The notes: generated by a model not told the origin, from the letters alone. A stretch of 64,000 nucleotides of DNA from Bombyx mori (GCF_030269925.1 NC_085116.1:16492001-16556000); one strand, 5' to 3'; shown: positions 32,629-43,035, counted from the stretch's first letter. Numbers and translations: made by a program.

Positions 32629-32988
32629 TCGCCTTGCGGCGAGGCCCCAACTTCTCGGACCTGAGCAGTTCTATTGAACACAGGTGGCAATGCGGCGCGA
32701 TTACTACAGGACAAAGAAAAAGCACAACAAAACAGAAATTACGAAAAGAAACAAAACAAATAAATACTTGCAGGAAACCACTTTGTCGGCAGATGTACCA
32801 CGAACACAGAAACAACAAAAGGAAACAAAACAAATAAAAACTTCCAGAAAGAGCACTTAGTCGGCAGATGTACCACAAACACAGGCCGCGCGAACAATGG
32901 CCGGGCTAACAAAAGCCGGGCGAACAAAGACCGGGCGATCGAGTGGACGATGAGCACGTCCGCACGTGACGGGTGCCTCTATCGGAAT
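32629..32988 (-). promoter_or_regulatory. LINE 5' UTR with two tandem repeat arrays
   Basis: Two 62-base units (32748-32809 and 32822-32883, period 74) share GTCGGCAGATGTACCAC and GAAACAAAACAAATAAA. Outside them, at 32886-32945, are four 15-base units beginning CCGSGC (at 32886, 32901, 32916 and 32931). Tandem 5' repeats often hold internal promoters in LINEs; that role is inferred. The region is the RNA start side of the element. Confidence 0.75.
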
Positions 32989-33074
32989 GAAAAAGAAGAT
33001 TTTTATTTATATAATGGTCTTGAATTTTAGTAGTATTTTATTTCATTATGTAGATAAGTAATTGAATTTACGGC

Positions 33075-33236
33075 CTCCTGGTGTTAAGTGGTTACGGACT
33101 GTGACCGGACGTGGACATCCTCGGTCCAAGTGAATGTCGTCCCTTGCCTTGAGTAATGATGTCGAATTTTAACGTTCGTAATATCCTTCAAACCTGAATA
33201 TGCATGGTGGGCTTGCGGTAAGTTCTACCACCAATA
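33075..33236 (-). mobile_element. Old, diverged Bm1-like fragment
   Basis: The complement of a degraded Bm1 is visible: CCTGGTGTTAAGTGGTTAC, then CCTTCAAACCTGAATATGC, and TTCTACCACCA. The central sections are unalignable by eye. Confidence 0.55.
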
Positions 33237-33239
33237 AAG

Positions 33240-34051
33240 TTGGCAATCACAGTACGCTGGTGTAGAGAGAATGCTGATGTCCATTCTCCTATGAATCCCA
33301 TAGTTGCCTCTTCTGAGATGTGGTGCTATCCAAGACCATTATCATTCAGACAAAGTCCACTTCAGTTTTGTTGTTTTCAATGGTGTGGGAGTCATGTATG
33401 TGTAGCACTTAATACTCTTACCCCTAAATACCTTTAACCTCTTTGGAAGAAATTTGTGAACATTTAAATGGTGTTGTATGATTTGATTCTTCACAATGTT
33501 CACTCATAAGCTATTTAAATTAGAAAGTTTACGTCTATTCTTTCTTCTTTTGGCTTACATCAAGAATTTTCGACGAAAGCAGAAGTTATTATTAATCCAT
33601 GAAAACGCGAAAAAGGAAAAACACGGAACGCATTTCTTGTCAATTTACGTCAAACTTAATACTCTTTGCATAATCGAAGAGTTAACTTTGGAAAAATGTT
33701 TTGACGGGATCGCTTCGTACACAGGGCAAGGGACTCTGGGCTTTATCACGCGCGTATTAGTACGAAAATCGGTTACAGTTGACTTCCAAAGGAGACGGTA
33801 GAACATGTGTTTTTGTTTAAGGCAGTTTCAGCGTAGACAAATGACGGCGCCACATACTTTATAAGGGCTTTTTTGTATTGTGCTAAAAATATGTGAGCTT
33901 TGACAAGAATATGACCTTTGACCTCATCGGTTTCTCATCACCTCATGGGCTTGGACAAGATTATTTGGTCTTCCCTACTTCAGCTGTGAAGTAATCATGC
34001 GTTGCGATTTGAAGAAATCGACAACATGCAGTTGTGTTATTTGTCTGTGAT
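33240..34051. other. No gene recognised
   Basis: A 101-codon frame (33496-33801) and a 65-codon frame (33240-33437) exist but carry no motif I recognise. Around 33975-34020 is a faint Bm1-like piece (GCTGTGAAGTAATCATGCG). The rest is AT-rich single-copy-looking sequence. Confidence 0.4.
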
Positions 34052-34064
34052 CTCTACATGCCTT

Positions 34065-34879
34065 TTTTTTTTTTTTTTTTTTTTGTCAGGAGGAAATCGC
34101 CGGACTTCCGCCCCTCACTGGGGATGAAGGGCGGGACATGTCGGAGTCGAACCGACTAAAACCTCCTGTCTCTCAACAACCAACGTCCAAACCTCGCATG
34201 AGACAAAACTCATGAAAAGGCAAAGGGGGGAAAGTGAAGCGTTTAGTGCGGAGCACATCTCTCCCATCACCCTCCCCCTCGGGACGCCGGACTGGCGGTC
34301 GTCGGCGCCACGACCACCAGCCCTCTCGGTCGGCAGGCTATCCGAAGCCCGCCTAGATGGCGCCGGTTAGAATGGTCTATCCTACGGAATACCCCGCTGG
34401 ATCAGAACCAGCGTGGGTTGAGGATAGCCGGCCTTCCATCACCCGGATGCTCATGCATAAAACGCGTGCAGAGCAGCTTGCACGTCGTCTTCTTAGGCCC
34501 CCTTCGCCGGTCCCCAGGCCGACATGTGAGGGGACCCGAAACACTTAGAGGGCCAGGGCTTGGGCGATATCCGCCTCCCTGGCCCCCGCTCGACGGCGGC
34601 GGGCCTGTGCGTCTCTCACGCGCCCCGCCGCCTCCTTCTGCGAGATGGTGCACTCGCAGAAGTCGAGCATCGCCTTCCACGACTCGTCGTCACCGAGCAT
34701 CGATGCCACAACACTCGGCAACGACAAGTCGTTTCCTATTTTTGCGACGAGGACACGGCGCCACCCCTCCCATGCGGGGCAGGCGACGAGCGTGTGCTCC
34801 GCCGTGTCCAAGTCGCAACCACAATGGTGGCACTCTGCCGTCGGCTCGGCTTGGATCCGGTGCAGGAACTCACCGAAGC
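34065..34879 (-). pseudogene. R1-clade LINE 3' fragment with TSD
   Basis: The minus-strand frame ending at 34545 encodes a truncated C-terminal zinc-finger region: CHHCGCDLDTAEHTLVACPA, followed by W-x-GWRRVL. The CCHC pattern and HTL-x-ACPAW are diagnostic of R1-clade reverse transcriptases (R1, TRAS, SART, Waldo). The tail then reads GNDLSLPSVV and ends QALAL-stop. A 3' UTR of about 460 bases and a poly(A) (T's from 34064 on) complete it. The 13-base TSD TCTCTACATGCCT lies at 34052-34064 and 34880-34892. It is 5'-truncated, lacking endonuclease and RT. Its target here is ordinary DNA, not rDNA or telomeric repeat. Confidence 0.88.
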
Positions 34880-34892
34880 TCTCTACATGCCT

Positions 34893-35905
34893 AGTGATAG
34901 TTTTATTATTAGTTTTTTAAATTAATTTAAATGTGTACTCTAAATTTTCACTGAGTGCATTCATGCTGCATAACTTTTCACCAAGCTCAAAGTCATTCTT
35001 ATTTCTTTCTCATCTAGTTTTATATTTGTTTTTGTTAACCAACTATAAGGTTTATAAGAGAAAGAGTACCCTCTCAATGAAATACCAATGTACGTTGCAT
35101 GCAAACTCTAAAATGCGAACTTCGGCGAAAACAACACATCGGAACATTCGAAAAAAAAAAAAAACCCATTAAAATATATTTCCAAATAAACAAATAAGTT
35201 ATGTATTTTCGGACAACCCCGAACACGCAATTAAAAGTTTTCCATGATTTTCCAAAACGAAAGAGATGCAAATAGTCATCCATGTGAAAAAGAAAGGGAC
35301 TGCCTAACAATAAGCTTCGCATGTTTCGAGGTCAATAACTGGAAATGTGTGTTCGGAAAAGTTTTAATAAGCCATTAGAACGAACGAGAGCTTTTCACTC
35401 TACGTTCCGTTACATTTAATGTTATTCGAGCTTTTTAATGGAAATTTATTTTTTTCCTTAATTAAAGCTCCGTAATCGTTTTGAGTTATGAAATTTTCGA
35501 GGAGGAAATTTTGAATATTTAAACGGTTTTAAATTTCTGGACATTCTATTTAATATTTAAAGTTTGATTTTACTTTTTAACGATGTTTATTCGAGATCAA
35601 AAGCTGTTCCTTTTCAGTGGAGCTTACAACAATTTATGTTTAGTTGCAAAATAGGAGTTACTGACTCGTTGATCTTGGAATATTTTCCAGGTATTTGAAC
35701 ACAACTTACTTCCAGCAATGTAACTTCTATGCTAACAGGCTCAGTTTTCGTTACAACACTGAATTACACTAAACAATGATATTCAAGTTACCTAAGGGAA
35801 CCTAATTTGTATTGATTTGAGTGATCATCATCTTTCAGTAACTTTTACTGTCAATCGTTTTATTTACCACGAAGGATATAACTTGCCTTAATCAGGGAAT
35901 TCATG
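34893..35905. other. No gene recognised
   Basis: AT-rich with an A12-type run near 35151-35163. Short frames (79 codons at 34933; 82 codons at 35074, minus) overlap and have no recognised motifs. I see no repeat family here. Confidence 0.45.
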
Positions 35906-36096
35906 TTTTTTTTTTGAGCTCATTGACATTGACAATGTAAATGCGCCACCCACCTCGAGATATAAGTTCTAAGATATCAGTATAGTTACAACGGCTGCCC
36001 CACCCTTCAAACCGAAACGCATTAGTGCTTCACGGCAGAAATAGGCAGGGTGGTGGTACCTACCCGCACGGACTCACAAGAGGTCCTACCACCAGT
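35906..36096 (-). mobile_element. Bm1 SINE, 3' end replaced
   Basis: A minus-strand Bm1 from GGTGGTAGGACCTC to the ACATTTAC region. The final ~50 bases (CCAGGTGGGC block) are missing, and TTTTTTTTTGAGCTCATTGA follows instead. Confidence 0.88.
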
Positions 36097-36839
36097 ATGT
36101 TAAATTGAAAGGCTGCGTAGAATAGGACCATGCCATTAGTTTTGCAGCTTAAACCACCACCACGTTATTTTTTTTTTAAAGTTGTTTTTAAGAAATAAGA
36201 CTATATCGCATATGATTGTATCTTTTTCAAGTCAATTCAATGCTAAAAAAATACAAGAAAAAAGGTCAAACGAAAAACCAAACTTGTATGTTTGAAACTG
36301 CTATATGATTATGTTAAAATTCTAGTCATATAAGACACTCGCCATGTTATCCTGATCATAAAACCGTCCCTGATAATTTAAACAACCCTTTTCTTTAATA
36401 ATTCTGTCGCTCCGTTGAAAATATACCACTTATTATTCAACAGAACGCAACGCCATAACTTTCAGACCCAATAAAAATTAAAACATCATAAGAATAGCCA
36501 AAACAAAATGTAATTCCGGGGTAATTATGCAAATAACGGAACGATATAAAAGATACTATCGCTCGTGTCTCGATTGAAACGTCAGATTTTATCATTGTCA
36601 AACAGGGAAATTAAATTAATGACTCGAATTTCCATTTAAGGGGAAGAGCGATGCGCGCTCGCGTTTTTCGATGAAGGTTTTTTTTTTTGCTACGTGAAAA
36701 TGGACGCTGACATTTTGAGTGGCCGCCATCTTTTTTCGGCACTTTGATTCAGAGCCGAGACGGCTTGTTTTCAGGGGTTACTTTGAACATCTGTCAAAGA
36801 AGTGTAATATTTAATTATCTGACTGTTTATAAGAAATTA

Positions 36840-37265
36840 TAAAAAAAACACGTGTGGCACTCGGGGACTGCCGCGGTAAAGCTATTGCATAGCATTTTTA
36901 ATCAACTTATGCAATTATAATTAGACAATTATGTATAATTTAATATTAGAACAATAATAAAATAAGACCACGCTATATTTATAAACATTAACAAAATCAA
37001 AACTTAACTTAACTGTCCTCTTCACACTCATAAGCTTGACCGCGCGAGAGAGAGATGGACAGACTTTTCACGATGCGCATGCAGTGTGACGTCACGCCGC
37101 GCGCTTATTCACAAACACTACATAAGCGCAACATGTGAATGCGTTGAATGCAAGCTACGTGTTAGGTGGAGTGGGGGCGTTAGGTTTTATTTTCGTTACG
37201 AAATTTCTTGATTCGGTTGCCGTGCTCAAGGCCCGCGATAAAAGCTATGCAATAGCTTAAAAAAA
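36840..37265. mobile_element. 400-bp GC-richer repeat, copy 2 of 2
   Basis: Same orientation as 26519-26937, with shared CGGGGACTGCCGCGG, CCGCGCGAGAGAGAGATG, GTGACGTCAC-like core and GCTATGCAATAGCTTAAAAA end. This copy contains a perfect TGACGTCA (37087-37094), where copy 1 has GCGACGTCAC. Confidence 0.7.
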
Positions 37266-37682
37266 TAGATTTAGCGAAGGCGGGTAGATCTTATCACTCT
37301 CACAACGCATCGAGTGTTCCATACGACACAACTGAATTAAAATAAGGCTACATCTATTCATTTCAAAGCAACTCGGATGACTCTACTGTGCCAAAAATGA
37401 GTGATGAAAATCCAATGCATTCATACAAGACGCTTACAATCTCGATCCAATAGAAGTAAAATAGGAGGTTGTCACTTCTCCTTAAGCGGGCGCGGTAATT
37501 ACATCGAAAGGTACATCGCACCGACGGCCAAGTAATGAGTATAGCGATTCCATTAGCATTTAATGGTATATGTAAGGTATCATTAGCGATCCTATTTTAT
37601 TTTTGTATTATTTAATTTTGCTACCGAAAACCTTACCCATTCGTTACAAATTCATCGTAAATGATTCGATATTATATACTTC

Positions 37683-37926
37683 TTTTTTTTATTGCTTAGG
37701 TGGGTGGACGAGGTCACAGCCCACCTGGTGTTAAATGGTTACTGGAGCCCATAGACATCTACAATGTAAATGCGTCACTCCACCTTGCGATATAAGTTCT
37801 AAGGTCTCAAGTATAGTTACAACGGCTGCTCCACCCTTCAAACAGAAACGCATTACTGCTTCACGGCAGAAATAGGCAGGGCGGTGGTACCTACCCGCGC
37901 GGACTCACAAGAGGTCCTACCACCAG
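37683..37926 (-). mobile_element. Bm1 SINE, 5'-truncated
   Basis: A minus-strand copy with an A tail (T's 37683-37690), from CTGGTGGTAGGACCTC to the end. It is close to consensus. Confidence 0.93.
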
Positions 37927-38103
37927 AATCCACTATATCGCAGAATGGGCTGCTATCTTCATTAGTTCTTGACATAGTGGGTAATCGTGCAAAGAGATTG
38001 CGCAGCACGAAACAATGACAATTCCGAGATATCTTCACTCTTCCTAAGTCAGGCAACGAATTTGTTTCGATTCCACTCGAGCTATGTATGACACCTCGAC
38101 TCT

Positions 38104-38206
38104 GCCGCACAAATCCCACCCCTCCTGGCTGAGGCTTTGCTCGCCCTCCTATCCAGGTGAAACTGGAAAGGCCTCCCGGCTACCAGTCATCTTTCAATAA
38201 AAAGAA
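38104..38206 (+). mobile_element. 3' end of a LINE like the intact element
   Basis: It shares GCAAATCCCACCCCTC, GGCTGAGGCTTTGCTCGCCC, GAAACTGGAAAGGCC and CTTTCAAT with the 3' terminus of the intact LINE (27845-27935, complement). It is only about 100 bases long, ending CAATAAAAAGAAAAG. Confidence 0.85.
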
Positions 38207-38276
38207 AAGACTGCCGAAGCACACCACTAGAACTGAGCCGATGTTTGACGAGTAGTTGCGGCTTGCATCCACTAGG

Positions 38277-38492
38277 TTTTTTTTTATTGCTTATGTGGGT
38301 AGTATTTTTATTGCTGAGCCCATAGACATCTACAACGTAAATGCCGCCACCTACCCTGAGATATGAGTTCTAAGGTCTCAGTTTTACAGTACCATGGCTG
38401 CCCCACCCTTCAAGCCGAAACGCATTACTGCTTCATAGCAGAAGTAGGCGGTGGTACCTACCCGCGCTGACTCACAAGATGTCCTACCACCG
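38277..38492 (-). mobile_element. Bm1 SINE with deletion
   Basis: A minus-strand copy with T's at 38277-38285. The CACCAGGTGGGC block is partly replaced by a second TTTTTATTGCT. The remainder to GGTGGTAGGAC is recognisable. Confidence 0.88.
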
Positions 38493-39444
38493 CATGACTA
38501 CCTTCATGCTTTGAGTTGAATTATAAAATTATTTTTAAGTCAAACACAGAGTAAATAAAAATATACGATAAACTATCTGTTTCAATAAAGCCAATGATAA
38601 CAAAAATGAAGACAAGCAAAGGTCAGACAAATTTCTTTAGAAATATTGATAATTGATAATATATTTTTTCCGTAAAAATTGGTTTTCTGTAATCAGCTAG
38701 CCTATTTCTCGAAACCGTTTTTCTATCAACGAAATTAATTGCCTATTGTATTATGTTCACAAAATAAAGAGGCGCAATTCCAAAGAATTCGCCAGAAGCG
38801 TTTCACGGATTCTTTGTATTCTATAATTTCTAATTTCTAATTTGGTAAAAATATTAAAATAACATGTTTCGATTCCCATATATTTATCTGGTGTCATGTT
38901 CAAAGTAATCATTATTTCTTATCTCGGATTTAACACAGCCTATTTCACATCACCATCATCGAATAATTGATGACGCATTTAACGAAACAAAATTGCAAGT
39001 TTAAAAAAAAAAACAAAAACAAATTATTATTATAATTGCGCGGACTTCGTCGCGGAGAATCTCCTTTAAGCGTTAAATTTACAAGGACAATTAACAAAAG
39101 AAGAATTTTGTTTTTTTTTAATAGCAAACAAACCCCTTTCTTCGCGCTGCTCTCCACATTTCCTCAATAAAAATCCAAAGGAAAAAAATGTTAATTAACT
39201 ACGCGACCGCCTCTATTGTGTGTATTCAAATATAATTTCGAGTGCTTACAGACTCTAAAGGCTTGTTTAAATTAACGTATTCAAATAAGTTTTTTTTTTT
39301 ATAAATTTGCGTCATCACATACTGGTGAAATAAACAGTGGGCTTAGTGTCAGTTTCTTAACTTCGGGATTGCGTAAAACTTAACTCAAATTTGTATGGAG
39401 AAGTTAACAAACTCGCACTAAGCACACAGGTAGCTGGTGGTCCT

Positions 39445-39682
39445 TACTGGTGGTAGGACTTCTTGTGAGTACGCGCGGATAGGTACCACCGCCCTGCCTA
39501 TTTCTGCCGTGAAGCAGTAATGCGTTTCGGTTTGAAGGGTGGGGCAGCCGTTGTAACTATACTGAGACTTTAGAACTTGTATCTCAAGGTGGGTGGCGCG
39601 TCTACGTTGTAGATGTCTATGGGCTCCAGTAACCAAGTGGGCTGTGAGCTCGTCCACCCATCTAAGCAATAAAAAAAAAAAG
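39445..39682 (+). mobile_element. Bm1 SINE, 5'-truncated
   Basis: It begins ACTGGTGGTAGGACTTC and ends AATAAAAAAAAAAA. CACTTAACACCAGG is shortened (AACCAAGTGGGC). A (GA)n run lies downstream at 39757-39773. Confidence 0.92.
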
Positions 39683-40102
39683 TAAAATGGGACCACACGA
39701 ACATATTCACACATATTCATTAAGCATGGTTGTACACACGCAGAAGGCTGTATTAAGAGAGAGAGAGAGAGAGATAGATTCACGCTACGTTGTCCCTATA
39801 GCTTAGTACCTACTAAGTATAAGTTTTACAAAATATACAATCTCTGACACAGCTTTCCCGTATCGTACATCAAATTAATTCAAATTTCTGTACAGTTCAC
39901 TTAGCTTTGGGTACATCTTTTCAGTTAATGTAATTGTTGACTGGACAAAAAACAAAACAAAGCAATAAGTAGAAGGGATGATAATATTAATTTAAGACGT
40001 TAGTTAAATCTCTGTTTTGTAAAATTACTATTAGTTTATTGTACAGATAAATACAGTATCGTTTAAACAATTTTTAATGCTTTATGTTACTTATATTATT
40101 AT

Positions 40103-40305
40103 ATAGAGATCTCGTGGACGAATCCCCATGCGTTGGACTGATCAGGTGAAAGACCTTACTGAAACCCCACTTAACGAGTGTGTGCGCCGGGCATCGGTTC
40201 GCAAACTGTGGAAAACATCTGTCAAGGCTTTAATGAGCAAGAATTCCACATGACCACGACTGCTCTGCCAAGAGCAACCGATTATGATGATGATGTTACT
40301 TATTC
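40103..40305 (+). pseudogene. LINE C-terminal fragment with GAT repeats
   Basis: One frame reads SRGRIPMRWTDQVKDLTETP, then CVRRASVRKLW. The R-W-x-D-Q, then A-x-x-R-x-x-W pattern is the extreme C-terminus of RTE/CR1-type reverse transcriptases. It ends in a TTATGATGATGATG tail typical of elements with short 3' repeats. The RT domain is absent and the clade uncertain. Confidence 0.65.
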
Positions 40306-40753
40306 TAGGAAAAAAATCTACTAGTTCAACTTATTTTCAGGTCAAAGTAATATTTAACACAACGCACAATCTCATATATGGCAAATCATTGGATATTCAT
40401 ATAGCGATCTGTGGTTACTTTTTCGTTTATTCTAGCCTCAAATGACGTCATACGCAATGAAATTACCCAATTCTCGAAAGTTCATGTTGCAATTATAAAA
40501 GCAATATCCGTGCTGATCAGTGTTGATGCGGATTCTTTTTTTTAGTTTTTTATACGTAATCTTGTATACTTCGGAAACATCCTTGTATTTGTAGCGGTAC
40601 ACTTTCATTTTCCTCCACACATCCTTTGCACAAAAACCTTTGATTACATTTCACGGTACTTTATTTATTATTTCCTTCAAACGCACGACCGACCAGTATT
40701 GAATTAAGGTTGCCTTAAGCTTTTTCTTAGTCTTTCGTGACTTGTTGGTTAAG

Positions 40754-40855
40754 CGTGCGTGGCCTTAAGACTAAGACGGCCGGTGTGTTCGTATCGGGTG
40801 ATAAGTCTAGGCCGCGATTCGAATCTTGCAAGCTAGTACCAAGTTTTAAGTCAAT
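40754..40855 (+). mobile_element. Diverged Bm1 tRNA-like head
   Basis: GCGTGGCCTTAAGACTAAGA, then GATTCGAATCTTGCAAGC and TAGTACCAAGTTTTAA match the Bm1 head with many substitutions. Confidence 0.55.
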
Positions 40856-40867
40856 TCATTCAGGTGC

Positions 40868-41520
40868 TTAACCCGTTGAACGCCATATGAAAAATCAAGT
40901 ATTTTCATTCAGGCCACGGCGGTCACCTGTGAGCCTTATCTTAACCATTCGGGCCATGAGGGTCACTCGTGAGCCGCGCGAGGGTTCCAACGTAAGCGCT
41001 TCCTACAAGCCACAGATTGCAGCTATCAAGCATAGCTCCGTCTTTCAAATCCAATAGAAACTTGTAGTTTTTATCAAGGTCATAAAGGCCTTTTAAATTT
41101 TCTTATAAACTAGACGGTTATTATAATTATAGCTTTATTTCCACGTAACAATGCAATTATATATTATGTATATCGGATTATAAACTAGTTATTTCTTCTT
41201 TTTTCTTTGTTATGCGGCCCCTTCTTAGGTAAAAGCCTCCTCCATCCTTTTTCATATTTCCCTGTGCTTGGCCAAATGCATCCAACTTATATCATCAATC
41301 CATCTTTTCTTCTGTCTCCCCACATTGCGTTTGTCTATTGGGCCAACATTTAGTAGTTCGGTAAACTAGACGGTAAAAGTCGTTAGTTTTTCACTTTCGT
41401 GCGAATTATCTCATTTTCGATTAAAAATCTCAAACTGATAAAAAATACTGATTTCCTAATTTTGGTTTGGCCCTAATGGTATAATACGCTAGGCCCACTA
41501 GTGGGTCGCAAAGCGTTTAA
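40868..41520. mobile_element. Possible TTAA-bounded element
   Basis: TTAACCCGTTGAACGCC at the left and GGCGCAAAGCG-like GTCGCAAAGCGTTTAA at the right could be weakly inverted ends bounded by TTAA, as in piggyBac-type elements. Subterminal GGTCACCTGTGAGCC and GGTCACTCGTGAGCC (left) and CCCACTAGTGGGTC (right) resemble subterminal repeats. An RT-like remnant may lie at 41175-41330 on the minus strand (KRWIDDISWMHLAKHR pattern). Identification is weak. Confidence 0.35.
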
Positions 41521-42375
41521 CTTGTTAAGTTGTGTTTTGTTCATGATTATCAAAAATAGGTTCATGAATTACATCTTTCGAAGAACACCACCTATTGACA
41601 CGGAATCTGCATAATGTACTGCATTATTTAACAGTAATTTCACACAAGTCAGTGCCGCTGTTTGGTCTATTCATGCCACGAAGTACTCATGCATTCCTGT
41701 TTCCATGCACATAATGGAGAATTCGATCTCATATCAGTTTTAAGATGAGCAGTGGTATCTACGTTATGTCTATTATGGGCATCCGTAGTCACAACAGCGA
41801 GCTTCTTCTGTTTGTTTTCTATTTCCTTTTTTTCTTATCTCATTCTGTAGGGTTGGTGCATCATCTCCACTTTTTCCATTCAGGCCTTTTGTACATCTCT
41901 CTGCATCTACACCTCTCCCGTATATACTCACAGTTTGCCAAGTTTTTCTCTATCCATGCGGTACAGAAACGTCACGTATTCTTCTTAAAATGAACCATTT
42001 ATCAAGTGTCAGAAATATAGCATTACATGTAATTGGTTTTAAACATCTTGCTAATCTGAACCTTCTTAACATGAACTTCCAAAATCATATTTAATCTAAT
42101 CATTCGAACGTTGTTTGTAGAACACCTCATCCGGCCCTTCGCACATAATTCACACGCGTACCCAGGAAACAATATATAAGCTCGAAACGACGGCAGAGAA
42201 ACGAATTTGTGGACGAGACCTACTTCAAGGCTTGATTTGAAGGAGTCTTGGAATGTACGAGTTATTGGTATCAATGTTGACTTCTAAGTTTGTTTTAAAG
42301 ACATTTTTAGTGATTCTAAGCTTCTAACCGTACACGAATTAATTTTAATTTTATGTGAGCATATTTTATGTGGCG
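41521..42375. other. No gene recognised
   Basis: Mixed-composition sequence with frames of about 80 codons on each strand (41745-41993 plus; 42023-42274 minus) and no recognised motifs. Confidence 0.4.
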
Positions 42376-42640
42376 AGGCTTGGGAGGCCTATGTCCAGCA
42401 GTGGACGTCTGTGGGCTATAAGAAGTGAGCCTTGCCAGAGGAATACTTAGCCATAGAAAATTCTTTATTACGGTAATTTGAGGAAAGGGCGTCCTAAAAA
42501 GACTTGGATTTATCGTGTGAAAGAGAATATGTGAGGGAAAGGTGTGAGTGAAAGATGACGTGTGATAGTCCGGAATGGAAAACGAGTACATGCTGTGCCC
42601 ATCCCACATAGTAGGATATGGGTAAAAAGAAGAAGAAGTG
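42376..42640 (+). pseudogene. LINE tails, relative of 27661-27824
   Basis: At 42376-42425 is the GGCCTATGTCCAGCAGTGGA-type LINE ending. From 42476 a frame reads RKGRPKKTWIYRVKENM before a stop, matching GRGRPKKTWMECVNDDM at 27668. The shared tail continues with CCCATCCCACATAGTAGGAT and AAAAAGAAGAAG. It is more decayed than its relative. Confidence 0.7.
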
Positions 42641-42689
42641 AAAAAACTTTACTGCCGTTTATAGGAAAATGAAATGAGGGCGCTAGCCG

Positions 42690-42755
42690 TGTTGGACCTT
42701 CAAAACCCCGTTTGAAGAAGCACATATCATAACGTTCGTGATGGAACACGAGCGG
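42690..42755 (-). pseudogene. CR1-like LINE tail, tiny fragment
   Basis: The minus strand encodes MFHHERYDMCFFKRGF, the equivalent of VFPERYDMSFFKRG at 46940-46972. Nothing else of the element is clear. Confidence 0.65.
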
Positions 42756-42847
42756 GAATCAGTTTGTGTGCCGGATGGTATTTGGAAAGAATAATGTTTT
42801 AAGGTGCCCTGTCGATTGAAATTTGGATTTTAGGATTACAACCACTT

Positions 42848-43035
42848 TGCCTATTCCTGTTGCGAGATATAGATGCGTTGCGGTTTGAAGGGTATGATAG
42901 TCCTCAAAGAGTACAACCTCCAGAACTTCAACCTCATTTCTCGATTAGGATGACGTCATTCACGTCTATAGGCTCTGGTAACCACTTAACACCAGATGGG
43001 TCGTAAGCTCAATCATCCATTTTGGCAGTAAATAA
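42848..43035 (+). mobile_element. Old Bm1 SINE copy
   Basis: A strongly diverged Bm1: TTGCGGTTTGAAGGGTATG, then GGCTCTGGTAACCACTTAAC, ACCAGATGGGTCGTAAGC. A perfect TGACGTCA at 42951-42958 arose within it, where other copies read GTGGCGCATTTACG. Confidence 0.75.

Larger units (their letters stand above)
27829..32988 (-). mobile_element. Full-length Jockey-clade LINE (BMC1/L1Bm-like)
   Basis: About 5.16 kb on the minus strand: a 5' UTR with tandem repeats (32629-32988), ORF1 (gag-like), ORF2 (endonuclease and reverse transcriptase), a 3' UTR (27841-28068) and a poly(A) tail (T's at 27825-27840). The 15-base direct repeat GAAAAAGAAGATTTT flanks it (27814-27828 and 32989-33003). Both long frames are intact. 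There is no RNase H domain, which fits Jockey. Size, ORF layout and C-terminal RRRPRHVL motif recall the silkworm BMC1/L1Bm family, but the family name is from memory. Base composition is much more GC-rich than the surroundings, as is usual for young LINEs. Confidence 0.95.

Noticed and set aside
32330..32878. Minus-strand frame of 182 codons overlapping the ORF1 start
   Set aside because: It overlaps ORF1 in another frame and covers the repeated 5' UTR; Cys/Leu-rich translation with no recognised domain. Treated as a shadow.
33496..33801. 101-codon plus frame as a host exon
   Set aside because: No recognised domain, no splice-site support that I can judge, and composition like random AT-rich sequence.
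34418..34925. Plus-strand frames of 121-158 codons
   Set aside because: Antisense to the R1-clade LINE tail, which explains the open frame on the other strand.
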